Source: Aliarcobacter cryaerophilus
GTDB lineage: Bacteria; Campylobacterota; Campylobacteria; Campylobacterales; Arcobacteraceae
Length of the DNA: 64,000 nt
NCBI RefSeq assembly: GCF_014352935.1
Contig: NZ_CP060694.1
Location: 496,001 to 560,000 of the forward strand
Reading direction: 5' to 3'
Both the position numbers and the translations under genes were made by a program. The first letter of the stretch is position 1; each line of letters starts with the position of its first letter. Below are positions 45,022-54,933 of this stretch, piece after piece. Below the pieces are notes generated by a model that was not told the DNA's origin, did no database searches, and was given only the letters and a program-made list of their open reading frames with translations.

Positions 45022-45134
45022 AGAACTCTTTGTTTATTTATTTTAAGCGTATATTCTACTTTTTTAGTAGTTAAATCCAAATTAAATGCTTTTTTGGCTA
45101 AAATCTTAGCTATCAAAAAAGAAAAAGGTAAAAA

Positions 45135-45884
45135 TTGTCAAACTATAAATTTATTTTAAATGAAGAGTTTAAAAAATTTGAATATTTTTTATGTAATATA
45201 AAACAATTTTTCAAAGAAAATTCAAATACTATACACAAAGCTAGAAACGAACTAAAAGTTATAGAACATGAAAATCAAAAGCTAGTTGTAAAATATTTTA
45301 AAATACCAAATTTTATAAATAAAATTGTATATACATTTTTCAAAAAATCAAAAGCACAAAAATCTTATGAATATGCATTAAAAATAAAAGATTTTACACC
45401 AAAACCTATAGGATATATAGAGTTTTATAAATTTGGATTATTAGATGAGAGTTATTTTGTAAGCGAAAAGTTTGATTATGATTTTACTATTAGAGAGCCA
45501 CTTTTAGATATAAATTTTCCAAATAAAGATGAGATATTAAAAGCTTTTGCAAAATTTACATTTGAATTGCATGAAGCTGGAATTTTTCATTTTGATTATA
45601 GCCCTGGAAATATATTAATAAAAAAAGAGAATAGTAATTTTATTTTTAAAATAGTTGATATAAATAGAATGAAATTTTTTGATTTAGAACTTAATGATAA
45701 ACTTAAAAACTTTTCAAAACTTTGGGCAAAAGATGAAGATTTAGAAGTTATCATAAAAGAGTATGCAAGATTGTTACAAAAAGATGAAAAAGAGTTAGTT
45801 TCTAAAGCTTTAGATTTTTCTCATAAACATAAAGCAAAAATAAATTTCAAAAAAAGATTAAAAGGAAAAAAAGTTGTTGATTAG
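45135..45884 (+). CDS. LPS kinase-like protein (InaA/KdkA type)
   Basis: This 249-residue protein has a complete kinase-like catalytic loop HFDYSPGNIL followed by the metal-binding VDINR, so unlike the relative at 29021 it keeps the Asp-x4-Asn pair. A Lys in the LVVKYFK strand could bind ATP. It probably phosphorylates KDO or heptose in the LPS core, by context. The start is TTG, with AAAAAGG 6-7 bases upstream. Its end overlaps the deacetylase gene by 11 bases. Confidence 0.75.
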   Translation: MSNYKFILNEEFKKFEYFLCNIKQFFKENSNTIHKARNELKVIEHENQKLVVKYFKIPNFINKIVYTFFKKSKAQKSYEYALKIKDFTPKPIGYIEFYKFGLLDESYFVSEKFDYDFTIREPLLDINFPNKDEILKAFAKFTFELHEAGIFHFDYSPGNILIKKENSNFIFKIVDINRMKFFDLELNDKLKNFSKLWAKDEDLEVIIKEYARLLQKDEKELVSKALDFSHKHKAKINFKKRLKGKKVVD

Positions 45885-46599
45885 TATTATGTATCATCAT
45901 GTCAATAGTGATAGATGTTCAAATGATTTAGTAATTTTTGAAGAGCATCTAAAATATATAAAAAATAATTTTAAAACTATTTTTCCAGGTGAAGAAATAA
46001 CTTCAAAAAGTGTTTGTTTGACTTTTGATGATGCTTATGCTGATTTTTATTTTTTGATTTTTCCACTTTTAAAAAAGTATAATCTAAAAGTACTTTTGGC
46101 AATTCCATCAAAATATATTTTAGATGATACAGAAGAAGAAGCAGAAAATAGAATGAATTTTGAGCATAATGATTTGTTTGAAAATTATCAAAAAGCCACA
46201 TTTTGCACATATAAAGAGTTAAAACAGATGCAAGAGAGTGGTTTAGTAGTTTTTGCTTCTCATTCACATTCTCATATTGATTTAACACAAAAACAAGTTG
46301 ATTTAGATTTAGAGTTAAGAGTTTCGAAACAGATTTTAGAAGATAAGTTAAATACAAAAATAGAGAGTTTTGTATTTCCTTTTGGAAAATATAATCAAGA
46401 TATTTTAAAAGAGGCTAAAAAATATTATCAATACAATTTTAGAATAGGAAATGCAATACATAAAGATTTTAGTGGAATTAATGGAGCAATTTATAGAGTA
46501 GATGGTGATAATTTAAAAACTGCTGATGAAATATTTAAAACTACAAAACTATTAAAATATAAATTTAAAGGAATAGTTAAAAGATTGGGTAAAAAATGA
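45874..46599 (+). CDS. Polysaccharide deacetylase (NodB-type, CE4)
   Basis: This 241-residue protein has the NodB motif CLTFDDAYADF, with the catalytic Asp pair, and a second motif SHSHSHIDL with the metal-binding His. The later VFPFGKYN segment is also typical. It probably removes an acetyl group from an amino sugar of the glycan or a precursor. No signal peptide is seen, so it may act in the cytoplasm. The start is TTG with AAAGGA seven bases upstream. Confidence 0.85.
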   Translation: MLISIMYHHVNSDRCSNDLVIFEEHLKYIKNNFKTIFPGEEITSKSVCLTFDDAYADFYFLIFPLLKKYNLKVLLAIPSKYILDDTEEEAENRMNFEHNDLFENYQKATFCTYKELKQMQESGLVVFASHSHSHIDLTQKQVDLDLELRVSKQILEDKLNTKIESFVFPFGKYNQDILKEAKKYYQYNFRIGNAIHKDFSGINGAIYRVDGDNLKTADEIFKTTKLLKYKFKGIVKRLGKK

Positions 46600-47345
46600 A
46601 TATTAGTGTAGTTATGTTAGCAAAAAACAATGAAAAAACTATAGAAAATAGTTTAAAAAGTTTAGTTGATTTTAATGATGTTGTTATTTATGATAATGGT
46701 TCAACAGATGAAACCATAAATATTTCAAAAAAGTTTCCAAATGTAAATTTAATACAAGGTGATTTTAAAGGTTTTGGCTGGACAAAAAATCATGCAGCTT
46801 CTTTTGCTACAAATGATTGGATTTTAATAATTGATAGCGATGAAATAGTTGACGCAGAGCTATTAGCAGAATTAAAAAATAAAAAACTGGATAAAAAAAC
46901 AGTTTATAAGTTAAATTTTAAAGCTTTTTATAAAGATATTCAAGTAAAACATTGTGGGTGGAATAATCAAAAGATTAAAAGATTGTACAACAAAAATATT
47001 ACAAAATATAACTCAAATGATGTTCATGAGGATATTGTAACTGATGGTTTAAATATAGAAGAGTTAAAAGGAAATGTTGAGCATTATAGTTATCATACAA
47101 TTTCAGAATTTATAATAAAAGCAGATAGATACTCAACACTTTTTGCATCTAATAATGCGGGAAAAAAATCTTCAAGTCCAGTAAAAGCTTTTTTTAATGG
47201 AATCTATTCATTTTTTAGAACATATATCTTAAAACAAGGTTTTAGAGATGGTTATGTAGGACTTGTAATAGCCTTTTCTCATATGGTTACAAATTTTTAT
47301 AAATATATAAAATTATACGAATTTAATAAAGAGTTAAAAAAATGA
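46596..47345 (+). CDS. Family 2 glycosyltransferase, WaaE/LgtF-like
   Basis: This 249-residue GT2 enzyme begins ISVVMLAKNNEKTIENSL, with YDNGSTDET and IDSDEIVD as donor and metal motifs. The GWTKNHAASFATNDWI segment and the KRLYNK near the middle recall LPS-core beta-1,4-glucosyltransferases of the WaaE/LgtF group that act on heptose I. The sugar specificity is inferred from that likeness only. It overlaps its neighbours on both sides by four bases. Confidence 0.82.
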   Translation: MNISVVMLAKNNEKTIENSLKSLVDFNDVVIYDNGSTDETINISKKFPNVNLIQGDFKGFGWTKNHAASFATNDWILIIDSDEIVDAELLAELKNKKLDKKTVYKLNFKAFYKDIQVKHCGWNNQKIKRLYNKNITKYNSNDVHEDIVTDGLNIEELKGNVEHYSYHTISEFIIKADRYSTLFASNNAGKKSSSPVKAFFNGIYSFFRTYILKQGFRDGYVGLVIAFSHMVTNFYKYIKLYEFNKELKK

Positions 47346-48265
47346 ATTTACTTATAACAAGACACGATAAAATAGGGGATTTTGTAGTTACTTTACCACT
47401 TTTTAAAGCTATAAAAGAGCAGTATCCTAATACAAAAATTACAGCTTTGGTTTCAAAAATAAATTATAAATTTGCAAAAGATATTGAGTTTATAGATGAT
47501 GTTATTTTATATAATACAAATGATTTTCCTAGAACTTTACAAGATATAAAATCTAAAAATTTTGATGCAAGTATTAGCGCATATATAGATACACAATTAG
47601 GAAAAATACTTTATAAAAGCGGAATTAAAAAAAGAGTTGCACCAGCAACAAAACTGGCTCAATTTTACTTCAACAAACGTATAAGACAAAGAAGAAGTAA
47701 AGCTTTAAAAACAGAGTGGCAATACAATCTTGAATTAGCAAAAGCAATTTTCCCAGAAATTAATCTAGATTTTTCAAAACCACTTTTAAATATTAAAGAG
47801 AAAAAAGAGAAAAGAGTTATTTTTCATACTGGATTTGGTGGTAGTAGCGATGGAAATTTAAGAATTGATGATTATATAAACTTAGCTAGAAGTATTAAAA
47901 ATAGCACTTATGATATAGTTTTCTCTTTTGGTCCTGATGATGAGAAAGCAAAAGAGTATATTGAGACTAATTTAGATTTTGAAGCATATATTTATGAGTC
48001 AAAAGTTACTTTAATGGATTTTGCAAAATATATAGCAAGTAGTTCTCTTTTTGTGAGTACTTCAACAGGACCTATGCATCTTGCAGGTGCTTCAAATTCT
48101 CAAACTCTCTCTTTTTTTGGAGATAGTTTATTTGCAAGTAGTAAAAGATGGGCAACTGTTAGTGATGAAAGTTTACAAAATAATTTTATGATAAATAAGA
48201 ACTATTCAAAAGATGAATATTTGAAAATTGAAAATAGGTTAAAAGAGATTTTGGATGTCAAATAA
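47342..48265 (+). CDS. GT9 heptosyltransferase-family glycosyltransferase
   Basis: This 307-residue protein has the GT9 start LITRHDKIGDFVVTLPL and the donor-site STGPMHLAGASNSQTLSFFG. It likely transfers heptose or hexose in the LPS core; the acceptor is unknown. It lacks the C-terminal Cys cluster seen in the GT9 proteins at 29807 and 49469, so it probably belongs to another subgroup. It overlaps both neighbours by four to eleven bases, consistent with one operon from 45135 to 49325. Confidence 0.82.
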   Translation: MNLLITRHDKIGDFVVTLPLFKAIKEQYPNTKITALVSKINYKFAKDIEFIDDVILYNTNDFPRTLQDIKSKNFDASISAYIDTQLGKILYKSGIKKRVAPATKLAQFYFNKRIRQRRSKALKTEWQYNLELAKAIFPEINLDFSKPLLNIKEKKEKRVIFHTGFGGSSDGNLRIDDYINLARSIKNSTYDIVFSFGPDDEKAKEYIETNLDFEAYIYESKVTLMDFAKYIASSSLFVSTSTGPMHLAGASNSQTLSFFGDSLFASSKRWATVSDESLQNNFMINKNYSKDEYLKIENRLKEILDVK

Positions 48266-49325
48266 GCATTTTATTTGGGATAGTTATTCAGATCAACCTC
48301 AAGTTATCAAGGATAGAGCTTTTAAAAAAGCTACGAGAAGAAAGGAGTTAAAAGATAATTTAAAATTACTTTTTACTTCTATTTTTATTCTTCCTATTTC
48401 AATAATTATTATGAAATTTTTTAAAGGAAATGTTAAAACTTCAAATATAGATTTCATAGGTCTTGGAGTAAATCTAGATAAAGATGATGGTAAAAATACC
48501 CAACAAGATTTGGTTCAAGAGTTGGGTGTAAAGAATTTAATTATTAGATTACCTCTTAGTGATATTAAAAATATTGATTTATATTTTGAGTTTGCAAATA
48601 GTTTTAATAAAAATGAGAGAAAAAATATTTTAATAAATGTAATTCAAGATAGATTAAATATTGAAAATCAAGAACTTTTTAAAAAAAATATTGATTTGAT
48701 TTTTCAAAAGTTTGAAAATATATCAAATGAGTTTCAAATTGGAACTACAATAAATAGATTAAAATGGGGATTTTTTAGTACAGAAGAATTTATGAATTTT
48801 TATATGGTAGCTTTCAAAATAAAAGAGGATAAATATCCAAATATTAAACTTTTAGGACCATCAGTTATAGATTTTGAGTACTACTACAATGCAAGAGCTA
48901 TGTTTAATTTAAAAAAAATAAAATATGATATAACTTCATCTTTACTTTACGTAGATAGAAGAGGTGCTCCACAAAATAGTCAATATGGGATATTTGATTT
49001 AAAAAATAAGATAGATATGCTTTTTTCACTTGTAAAAATGAGTCCAAAAACTTTAAGTGATGATATTTATATTACAGAAGTTAATTGGCCAATATCCAAT
49101 ACAGCTCCATACGCACCTACAAGTGAAAAAGAGTGTGTTAGCTGCGATGACTACACGAAATATATGTTGGATTATTTTAAAATAGCACAATATTCAAGAA
49201 AAATAAAAAGAGTTTATTGGCATCAACTAATTGCTCCTGGGTATGGATTAGTTGATAATAGAGATGGAAAAATTTTAAAATATCCTCAATTTTATGTTTT
49301 TAAAGAGTTATTACAAAAAAAGTAA
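48255..49325 (+). CDS. Membrane-anchored glycosyl-hydrolase-like protein
   Basis: This 356-residue protein has one N-terminal membrane helix (about 35-54) and a periplasmic domain that looks like a TIM-barrel glycosidase of clan GH-A. Beta strands end in NLIIRLPLSD, FQIGTTINRLKWG, KLLGPSVIDF and YITEVNWP. In active clan-A enzymes the fourth strand normally ends in Asn-Glu (acid/base); here the pair reads Asn-Arg, while the Glu of the seventh strand is present. It may be inactive or use another residue. The context suggests trimming or binding of a glycan. I do not recognise a specific family. Confidence 0.5.
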   Translation: MSNKHFIWDSYSDQPQVIKDRAFKKATRRKELKDNLKLLFTSIFILPISIIIMKFFKGNVKTSNIDFIGLGVNLDKDDGKNTQQDLVQELGVKNLIIRLPLSDIKNIDLYFEFANSFNKNERKNILINVIQDRLNIENQELFKKNIDLIFQKFENISNEFQIGTTINRLKWGFFSTEEFMNFYMVAFKIKEDKYPNIKLLGPSVIDFEYYYNARAMFNLKKIKYDITSSLLYVDRRGAPQNSQYGIFDLKNKIDMLFSLVKMSPKTLSDDIYITEVNWPISNTAPYAPTSEKECVSCDDYTKYMLDYFKIAQYSRKIKRVYWHQLIAPGYGLVDNRDGKILKYPQFYVFKELLQKK

Positions 49326-49330
49326 GAATA

Positions 49331-49435
49331 ATTTTATTTTTATAAACTCACTAAGGCTTCACGATGGGTGCCCCAGATTTTGTTTACAAAATTTGACCCT
49401 TTCGTTGCAGAATCGTTCGTTTATATAAATAAAAT
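49331..49435. repeat. Nested inverted-repeat element between the GH-like gene and waaF
   Basis: The outer arms are 49331-49347 and 49419-49435 (17 bases, one mismatch). Inside are ACGAT/ATCGT (49361-49365, 49412-49416), GGGT/ACCC and ATTTTGT/ACAAAAT (49077 offset omitted; bases 49377-49383 and 49386-49392) around a two-base loop. The whole can fold as a roughly 105-base hairpin. It is richer in GC than the surrounding intergenic DNA. It could be a small palindromic mobile or REP-like element, or a structured RNA or terminator; no T-run follows the inner stem. Confidence 0.7.
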
Positions 49436-49468
49436 AGCATATAAAAATAGATTTAAAAGAGAGAGAAA

Positions 49469-50407
49469 ATGAAAATATTTATAGAGATTCCTTCGTGGCT
49501 TGGAGATGCAATTATGGCAACTCCTGCTATACAAAATATTATAAAAACATATCCAAAAGCAAAAATTACACTTTTAGGCTCTTTTGTATCTATTCAAGCT
49601 TTTGTTAATTATCCAAATATTGAAAAAATAATAGTTGATGATACAAAAAAAAGTGGAAATAGATATAAAAATTTAATAGTTTTAGCAAAATCAATAGGAA
49701 AAGTTGATTTAGCAATATCTTTTAGAAGAAGTTTCTCTTCAAAATTTATGATGTTTTTTATAAAAGCAAAAAATAAATTCAACTACAAAAGACTTACAAA
49801 AGATGAGATTCATTTAGCTATTCGTTATAACGATTTTGTAAATAAGGTTTTAAAATTAAACAATGAAGTAGGGGATTTAAAACTCTATTTTAAACCATTT
49901 TCTTATTCAAAACCAACTTTAGGAATAAATCCAGGAGCAACATATGGAAGTGCAAAAAGATGGTATCCCCAAGAGTTTGCAAAAGTTGCAATCAGTTTAG
50001 CTTCAAAGTATGATATTGTAATTTTTGGAGGACCTGCTGAAACTGATATTGCAAAAGATATTGAAAATGAATTAATAAAAAACAGTATTTTAAATTATCA
50101 AAATTTATCTGGATTAACAACTATTCCTGAACTTATAGAAAAAATTGCAGGTTTAAGCCTGTTTATTACAAATGATAGTGGACCTATGCATATTGCAGCT
50201 GCTTATAAAGTAAAAACTGTATCAATTTTTGGACCAACAAAATTTACTGAGACAAATCAATGGAGAAACGATAAAAATGGTTTGATAGTGACAAAAAATT
50301 TAGATTGTGCACCATGTATGAAAAGAGAGTGTCCGCTAAAACATCACAACTGTATGAAACTAGTTACAGCAAATGATGTTTTAGAAGCAATTACAAAATT
50401 AACTTAA
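49469..50407 (+). CDS. waaF: LPS heptosyltransferase II
   Basis: This 312-residue GT9 enzyme begins [18 protein letters not shown], has [12 protein letters not shown] in the middle and the donor-site [22 protein letters not shown]. It ends in a Cys cluster ([17 protein letters not shown]). These are the WaaF landmarks. It adds the second heptose to the inner core. GAGAGAG lies upstream of the ATG. It converges with gmhA by a nine-base overlap and has its own leader containing the nested palindrome at 49331-49435. Confidence 0.9.
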   Translation: MKIFIEIPSWLGDAIMATPAIQNIIKTYPKAKITLLGSFVSIQAFVNYPNIEKIIVDDTKKSGNRYKNLIVLAKSIGKVDLAISFRRSFSSKFMMFFIKAKNKFNYKRLTKDEIHLAIRYNDFVNKVLKLNNEVGDLKLYFKPFSYSKPTLGINPGATYGSAKRWYPQEFAKVAISLASKYDIVIFGGPAETDIAKDIENELIKNSILNYQNLSGLTTIPELIEKIAGLSLFITNDSGPMHIAAAYKVKTVSIFGPTKFTETNQWRNDKNGLIVTKNLDCAPCMKRECPLKHHNCMKLVTANDVLEAITKLT

Positions 50408-50965
50408 TTCATTATCAATAATTTGACAAATTGTGTGTGCAAAAAGAATATGCATCTCTTGAATTCTTGGTGTATCATTTGAAGGAACAACTAAATTTAT
50501 ATCACAAAGCTCATTCATAGCTCCACCATCTCTTCCTGTTAATCCTAAAGTTCTGCATCCCATTTCTCTTGCCACTTTTAAAGCATTTATTACATTTGTT
50601 GAATTTCCAGAAGTAGAAATTCCTATTAACAAATCGCCTTTATTTGCTAAAGCTTCAACTTGTCTATCAAAAACTCTATCATATCCATAATCATTTCCAA
50701 TAGCTGTTAATGCACTTGTATCTGTTGTAAGTGCAATACCTGGTAATCCTCTTCTTTCAGTTTTATATCTTCCTGTAAGCTCTGCTGCAATATGCTGTGC
50801 ATCAGCTGCACTTCCACCATTTCCACAAAGTAAAACTTTATTTCCTGCTCTTAATGTTTCAACTGCAAGTTTTGAAGCTTCTAAAAGAGGTTCTTGCATT
50901 GTTTCTATTACTTTTTTTATCGTTTCTTGGTGAGCTAAAAATTCTTTAATTATTGCATTTTTCAT
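50399..50965 (-). CDS. gmhA: D-sedoheptulose-7-phosphate isomerase
   Basis: GmhA converts sedoheptulose-7-phosphate to D-glycero-D-manno-heptose-7-phosphate, the first step of ADP-heptose synthesis. From the ATG at 50965, preceded by AAAGGA, it is 188 residues, the normal size. An earlier in-frame start at 51007 would lie deep inside hldE without a ribosome binding site. The SIS-domain motif [16 protein letters not shown] and the TSGNSTNV phosphate loop are intact. It overlaps hldE by 20 bases and is the last gene of gmhB-hldD-hldE-gmhA. Confidence 0.95.
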   Translation of the reverse strand: MKNAIIKEFLAHQETIKKVIETMQEPLLEASKLAVETLRAGNKVLLCGNGGSAADAQHIAAELTGRYKTERRGLPGIALTTDTSALTAIGNDYGYDRVFDRQVEALANKGDLLIGISTSGNSTNVINALKVAREMGCRTLGLTGRDGGAMNELCDINLVVPSNDTPRIQEMHILFAHTICQIIDNELS

Positions 50966-52382
50966 TTTCTTGTATCCTTTTAATTGTATTTGTTGTACTT
51001 TTTCCATCTACAAATTGAACAAGCTTTAACTCATCTGCTATATCTTGCCCAACAACTTCTTTACCTTCGTAATCTCCACCCTTTACTAAAACATTAGGTT
51101 TTATTAGTTTTATTAATTCATAAGGAGTCTCTTCTTCAAAAATAACTACATAATCAACACTTTCAAGTGAAGCTAAAATATATGCTCTATCATCTTGAGT
51201 ATTAATTGGTCTTGTTGGGCCTTTTAATTTTCTTACACTACTATCTGCATTTAATCCTAATATTAAAACATCACCATAGCTTTTTGCTACTTCTAAATAT
51301 TTCACATGCCCAACATGTAAAATATCAAAGCAACCATTTGTAAATACTATTTTTTTACCTTGACTATGTAGTTTTGAAGCTAAAGTTTTAATCTCATCAA
51401 ATGTTTTTATATGTGAAGTTGAATTTGATTTATGCAAACTATATTCATATTCATAAATCTCATCAAGTGTTGTTGTAGCACTTCCAATTTTTCCTACAAC
51501 AACTCCTGCTGCTAAATTTGCAAAATATATAGCATCTTTTATATCTAAATTGTTTCCTAAAGCAAATGCAATTGAAGCAATTACTGTATCTCCAGCACCA
51601 GTTACATCATAAACTTCTCTTGCAACGGTTGGTTTAATAGTTAGTTCATCATCAAAAATTGCAATACCTTGTTCGCTTAAAGTTATTAGTGAGACTTCTA
51701 ATTCACATTGAGTTTTTAAACTTTTTAAAGCTTCTATTAAAGAACTTTCATCTTTTATATCAATATTTGTAGCTTCCATAGCCTCTTTTTTATTTGGAGT
51801 TAGAGTGTATGAGCCTTTATATTTACTGTAATCTTTTCCTTTTGGATCAACTAAAACTTTTATACTGTTTTTATTTGCGATTTTTATAATCTCTTTTGTT
51901 AAATTTGTAGTTAAAACACCTTTTCCATAATCTGATAAAATTATTGAACTATATTTATCTATATTTTTCTCTAAAGTTTGAATAATCTGTTTATGACTAT
52001 TTTCATTAATATCATCAATACTTTCCATATCATATCTTAGAACTTGTTGTTGAGATGCTATAAGACGACTTTTTTTAGAAGTTTTTCTATTATTCTCAAC
52101 CACCAAGTTTGATGTTGGAACATCAATTTTTTCTAATAAACTTTTTAATTCATTTGCAACAGAGTCATTCCCAATTACACTTATTACATCAACTACGCTT
52201 CCTAGTGTCACTAAATTATTAATAACATTTCCAGCACCACCTAAAACAGAGCTCTCTTTTTTTACATTTACAACTTGAACTGGAGCTTCAGGAGAGATTC
52301 TATCGCAACTTCCCCATAAATAGTGATCAATCATTAAATCACCAATTACAAGAATATTTGGTTTTTTATTTAGTTTTATCAT
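50946..52382 (-). CDS. hldE: Bifunctional heptose-7-phosphate kinase / heptose-1-phosphate adenylyltransferase
   Basis: The 478-residue protein has an N-terminal ribokinase-like domain (about 1-315, with [10 protein letters not shown] and the DVTGAGDTV anion hole and catalytic Asp). A C-terminal cytidylyltransferase-like domain follows (about 335-478, with [17 protein letters not shown]). It provides steps two and four of ADP-heptose synthesis. The stop of hldD overlaps its ATG by four bases. The fused form matches E. coli and Campylobacter. ADP-heptose and the bisphosphate made here are also known signals for host innate sensing. Confidence 0.96.
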   Translation of the reverse strand: MIKLNKKPNILVIGDLMIDHYLWGSCDRISPEAPVQVVNVKKESSVLGGAGNVINNLVTLGSVVDVISVIGNDSVANELKSLLEKIDVPTSNLVVENNRKTSKKSRLIASQQQVLRYDMESIDDINENSHKQIIQTLEKNIDKYSSIILSDYGKGVLTTNLTKEIIKIANKNSIKVLVDPKGKDYSKYKGSYTLTPNKKEAMEATNIDIKDESSLIEALKSLKTQCELEVSLITLSEQGIAIFDDELTIKPTVAREVYDVTGAGDTVIASIAFALGNNLDIKDAIYFANLAAGVVVGKIGSATTTLDEIYEYEYSLHKSNSTSHIKTFDEIKTLASKLHSQGKKIVFTNGCFDILHVGHVKYLEVAKSYGDVLILGLNADSSVRKLKGPTRPINTQDDRAYILASLESVDYVVIFEEETPYELIKLIKPNVLVKGGDYEGKEVVGQDIADELKLVQFVDGKSTTNTIKRIQENEKCNN

Positions 52383-53386
52383 TTTACCTCTTCTGCAAAT
52401 AATCTTTTTATTTCAGGTATATAAGCTTTTATTCCATCTTCTAAACTAAATCTTGGTTCATAATCTAAAAATTTTTTAGTTGTTAAAATATTTGCTTCTG
52501 TAAAAAATTGGTAAGAACCAACATAAGGATTTGGTATGTACTCTTTTCCATTATCTATTTCAAGCTCTTTTTGTAAAATATTTACAATATCTTCAAAACT
52601 TCTAGCATTTCCAGTTCCAACATTATAAACACCAGATTTTTTAGGTTTACAAGCTTTAATATTTGCTTGAATAATATCTTCGATATATATAAAATCTCTT
52701 AATATTTTATCACTTCCTTCAAAAAGTTTTGGAGTGAGTCCTTTTAGAATTTGGTGACCAAATTGTACTACCATCGATGCTGTTTTATTTTTAAAAAACT
52801 CTTTTGGACCATAAACATTAAAATATTTTAATCCAACTATAGAAATTGGTAAATCTTTTTTTAAATATTCGTAAGTTATGTTATCCATCATAACTTTTGA
52901 AAAACCGTAAACATTATTTGGTTTTTCAAAACCAACTTCAAATCTATCACTGTCTCCATATGTTGCAGCACTTGAAGCATAAATCATATTTGCTCTATGT
53001 TTTATTGCAATTTTTAGTAAATCTTCATAAGCATTTACATTTGTTTTAATCATAATATCTTGCTCAATTGCAGTTGTATCAGAAATTGCTGCTTGATGGA
53101 AAATATAATCAAATTTATAATTATTTTCTAGAGATTTTAATAATTTTTTATCATTTATATCTCCGCTAATAACAACTCCATTAAATCCTAAAAGATTTTT
53201 AAAATGACCAAAACTTTTTAAATTTCCATTTGAAAAAGTTTCACCACTTCTAAAACAATCTAAAACCACTATTTTTGATTCTGGAAAGTTTTTTTGAAAA
53301 TAAAAAGCTAAATTTGAACCTATAAATCCAGCTCCACCAGTTATTAAAATTGTTTTTTTATTAAAATTTATATTGTTATATTTCAT
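52379..53386 (-). CDS. hldD: ADP-L-glycero-D-manno-heptose 6-epimerase
   Basis: HldD flips C6 of ADP-D,D-heptose to give the L,D form used by heptosyltransferases. It is a 335-residue extended SDR with ITGGAGFIGSNLAFYF at the cofactor site, an ASSAATYGD segment and the catalytic YGFSK. The RDFIYIEDI stretch is typical of this epimerase group. It is six bases downstream of gmhB and overlaps hldE by four bases. Confidence 0.94.
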   Translation of the reverse strand: MKYNNINFNKKTILITGGAGFIGSNLAFYFQKNFPESKIVVLDCFRSGETFSNGNLKSFGHFKNLLGFNGVVISGDINDKKLLKSLENNYKFDYIFHQAAISDTTAIEQDIMIKTNVNAYEDLLKIAIKHRANMIYASSAATYGDSDRFEVGFEKPNNVYGFSKVMMDNITYEYLKKDLPISIVGLKYFNVYGPKEFFKNKTASMVVQFGHQILKGLTPKLFEGSDKILRDFIYIEDIIQANIKACKPKKSGVYNVGTGNARSFEDIVNILQKELEIDNGKEYIPNPYVGSYQFFTEANILTTKKFLDYEPRFSLEDGIKAYIPEIKRLFAEEVK

Positions 53387-53392
53387 ATTTTC

Positions 53393-53908
53393 CTACTTTT
53401 TTATATATTTTACTGAATCTAGTAATGATTTTGCAAGCAAAAAATCTTTGCCATCTACTACATCTTCACTTATTAAAATTCTATTTGGTATATTACCATT
53501 TTTTGCACACTCAATATCACTCATTTTATCACCAATTAACCATGAATTATTTAAGTTTATTTCAAAATCGTTTAAAGATTGTAAAATCATTCCAGCTTTT
53601 GGTTTTCTGCAAGAACAATTATCATCTGGATTATGTGGACAATAATATACATTTAAAATATCAATATCTTTTTTTTTAAACTCATTTCTCATATGTTCAG
53701 TAAGCTCTAAAAACTCATCTTCACTATAATAGTTTCTTCCAATTCCAGATTGATTTGTAACAACAATAATCTCATATCCAAGATCTAAAAACTCTTTGCA
53801 AGCTTCAAAAACTCCATTTACAAATTTAAAATTCTCGATTTTACTAACATACCCAAAATCTTCATTTATAACTCCATCTCTATCAAGATAGATAATCTTT
53901 TTTTGCAT
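53393..53908 (-). CDS. gmhB: D-glycero-beta-D-manno-heptose-1,7-bisphosphate 7-phosphatase
   Basis: GmhB removes the 7-phosphate in the third step of ADP-heptose synthesis. It is a 171-residue HAD phosphatase with the nucleophile motif YLDRDGVINED and VTNQSGIGR. The zinc-binding Cys cluster CPHNPDDNCSCRKPKAGM is characteristic of GmhB, and GDKMSDIECAKN is motif IV. It heads the four-gene heptose operon and is divergent from the gene at 53996 across 87 bases. Confidence 0.94.
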   Translation of the reverse strand: MQKKIIYLDRDGVINEDFGYVSKIENFKFVNGVFEACKEFLDLGYEIIVVTNQSGIGRNYYSEDEFLELTEHMRNEFKKKDIDILNVYYCPHNPDDNCSCRKPKAGMILQSLNDFEINLNNSWLIGDKMSDIECAKNGNIPNRILISEDVVDGKDFLLAKSLLDSVKYIKK

Positions 53909-53995
53909 ATAACTTATCCTTACAATTTGAGTTTAAATAATATCATAAAGCACTTTTAACTATAATTACAACTTTAAAAATAGGAAAACTAAATT

Positions 53996-54868
53996 ATGAA
54001 ACAAACAACTGTATATTATAAAATAAGCAATACTTTGATAAACAACTTAAAACATAGAGATGATATAAAAATTTTAATAAAACCATCTTTTCTCACAAAG
54101 TTATTTTCAAAAAAAAGATATCCAGATATATATTTTCATAGTGGAGAATTAGATGAAAATTCAATAGAGTTTATAAAAAACTCTAAATTCGTTGTTACAA
54201 ACTCATTTTCAAATCTAAATCTAATTTTAGCAAAAACAAAAATAAGTCATGAAAAAATTAAAGTTATTTATCCAAGTGTTGATATAAAATATCAAAAACC
54301 AAAAGAGTTAAAAGAAAAATATAAAGATAGATTTTCTCTTACAGAAAATACAAAAATTATCTTTTTTACAGCAAAAAATTTCAAAACAAGTGGAGTAAAA
54401 GAGTTTTTACAAATAGTTTCAAATCTTTCATTTATAGATTTTAAAGTTATTATTGCAGGAGCAAAGCAACAGTTGGCAGCTTTGGAATTTACATTACCAA
54501 AATATTCAAAGTTGGAACCAAAAATTATATTATTAGATGAAAGCAAAGAGAAATTAGATGAACTATATCTTATCAGTGATGTTTTTTTACTTCCAAGCTA
54601 TAACAAAAATATTGCAAGCAGTGTTATAAAAGCTATGTTTTGCAAATGTGTAGTTTTTTCTACTATGAATAATGATGCAAAAGAGATAATAGATGTTTAT
54701 GCTACAATGGAAAATCCAAATGACCCTAGTACAGCTTTTAAGATAGATGCTATTTTATTTGATGAAAATGAACTTAAAAAAATAAAAAAACAAAATAGAA
54801 ATATTGCACTTGAAATGAGTTTGGATAAAAATATTGAAAAATTTAATGACATTTTAACAAAAATTTAA
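53996..54868 (+). CDS. Family 4 glycosyltransferase-like protein
   Basis: This 290-residue protein looks like a GT-B glycosyltransferase with a shortened N-terminal domain. The C-terminal half has IIFFTAKNFKTSGVKEFLQI and a donor-site-like stretch VFLLPSYNKNIASSVIKAMF. In most GT4 enzymes the latter reads Glu-x-F-G-x3-x-Glu; here the first Glu is replaced by Asn-Ile, so donor binding may differ. The substrate is unknown. TAGGAAAA precedes the ATG. It is the last LPS-type gene before the housekeeping run beginning with rpmB. Confidence 0.65.
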   Translation: MKQTTVYYKISNTLINNLKHRDDIKILIKPSFLTKLFSKKRYPDIYFHSGELDENSIEFIKNSKFVVTNSFSNLNLILAKTKISHEKIKVIYPSVDIKYQKPKELKEKYKDRFSLTENTKIIFFTAKNFKTSGVKEFLQIVSNLSFIDFKVIIAGAKQQLAALEFTLPKYSKLEPKIILLDESKEKLDELYLISDVFLLPSYNKNIASSVIKAMFCKCVVFSTMNNDAKEIIDVYATMENPNDPSTAFKIDAILFDENELKKIKKQNRNIALEMSLDKNIEKFNDILTKI

Positions 54869-54933
54869 CTCTAACTTAAGAATTTTAAGATAGAATTCTG
54901 AATTATTTTTCACTATAAAAAAGGAATACCAAA

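Noticed and set aside
45977-46357. 126-codon open frame on the minus strand.
   Set aside because: It is opposite the polysaccharide deacetylase motifs; the translation is low-complexity Leu/Tyr/Asn-rich and typical of antisense reading.
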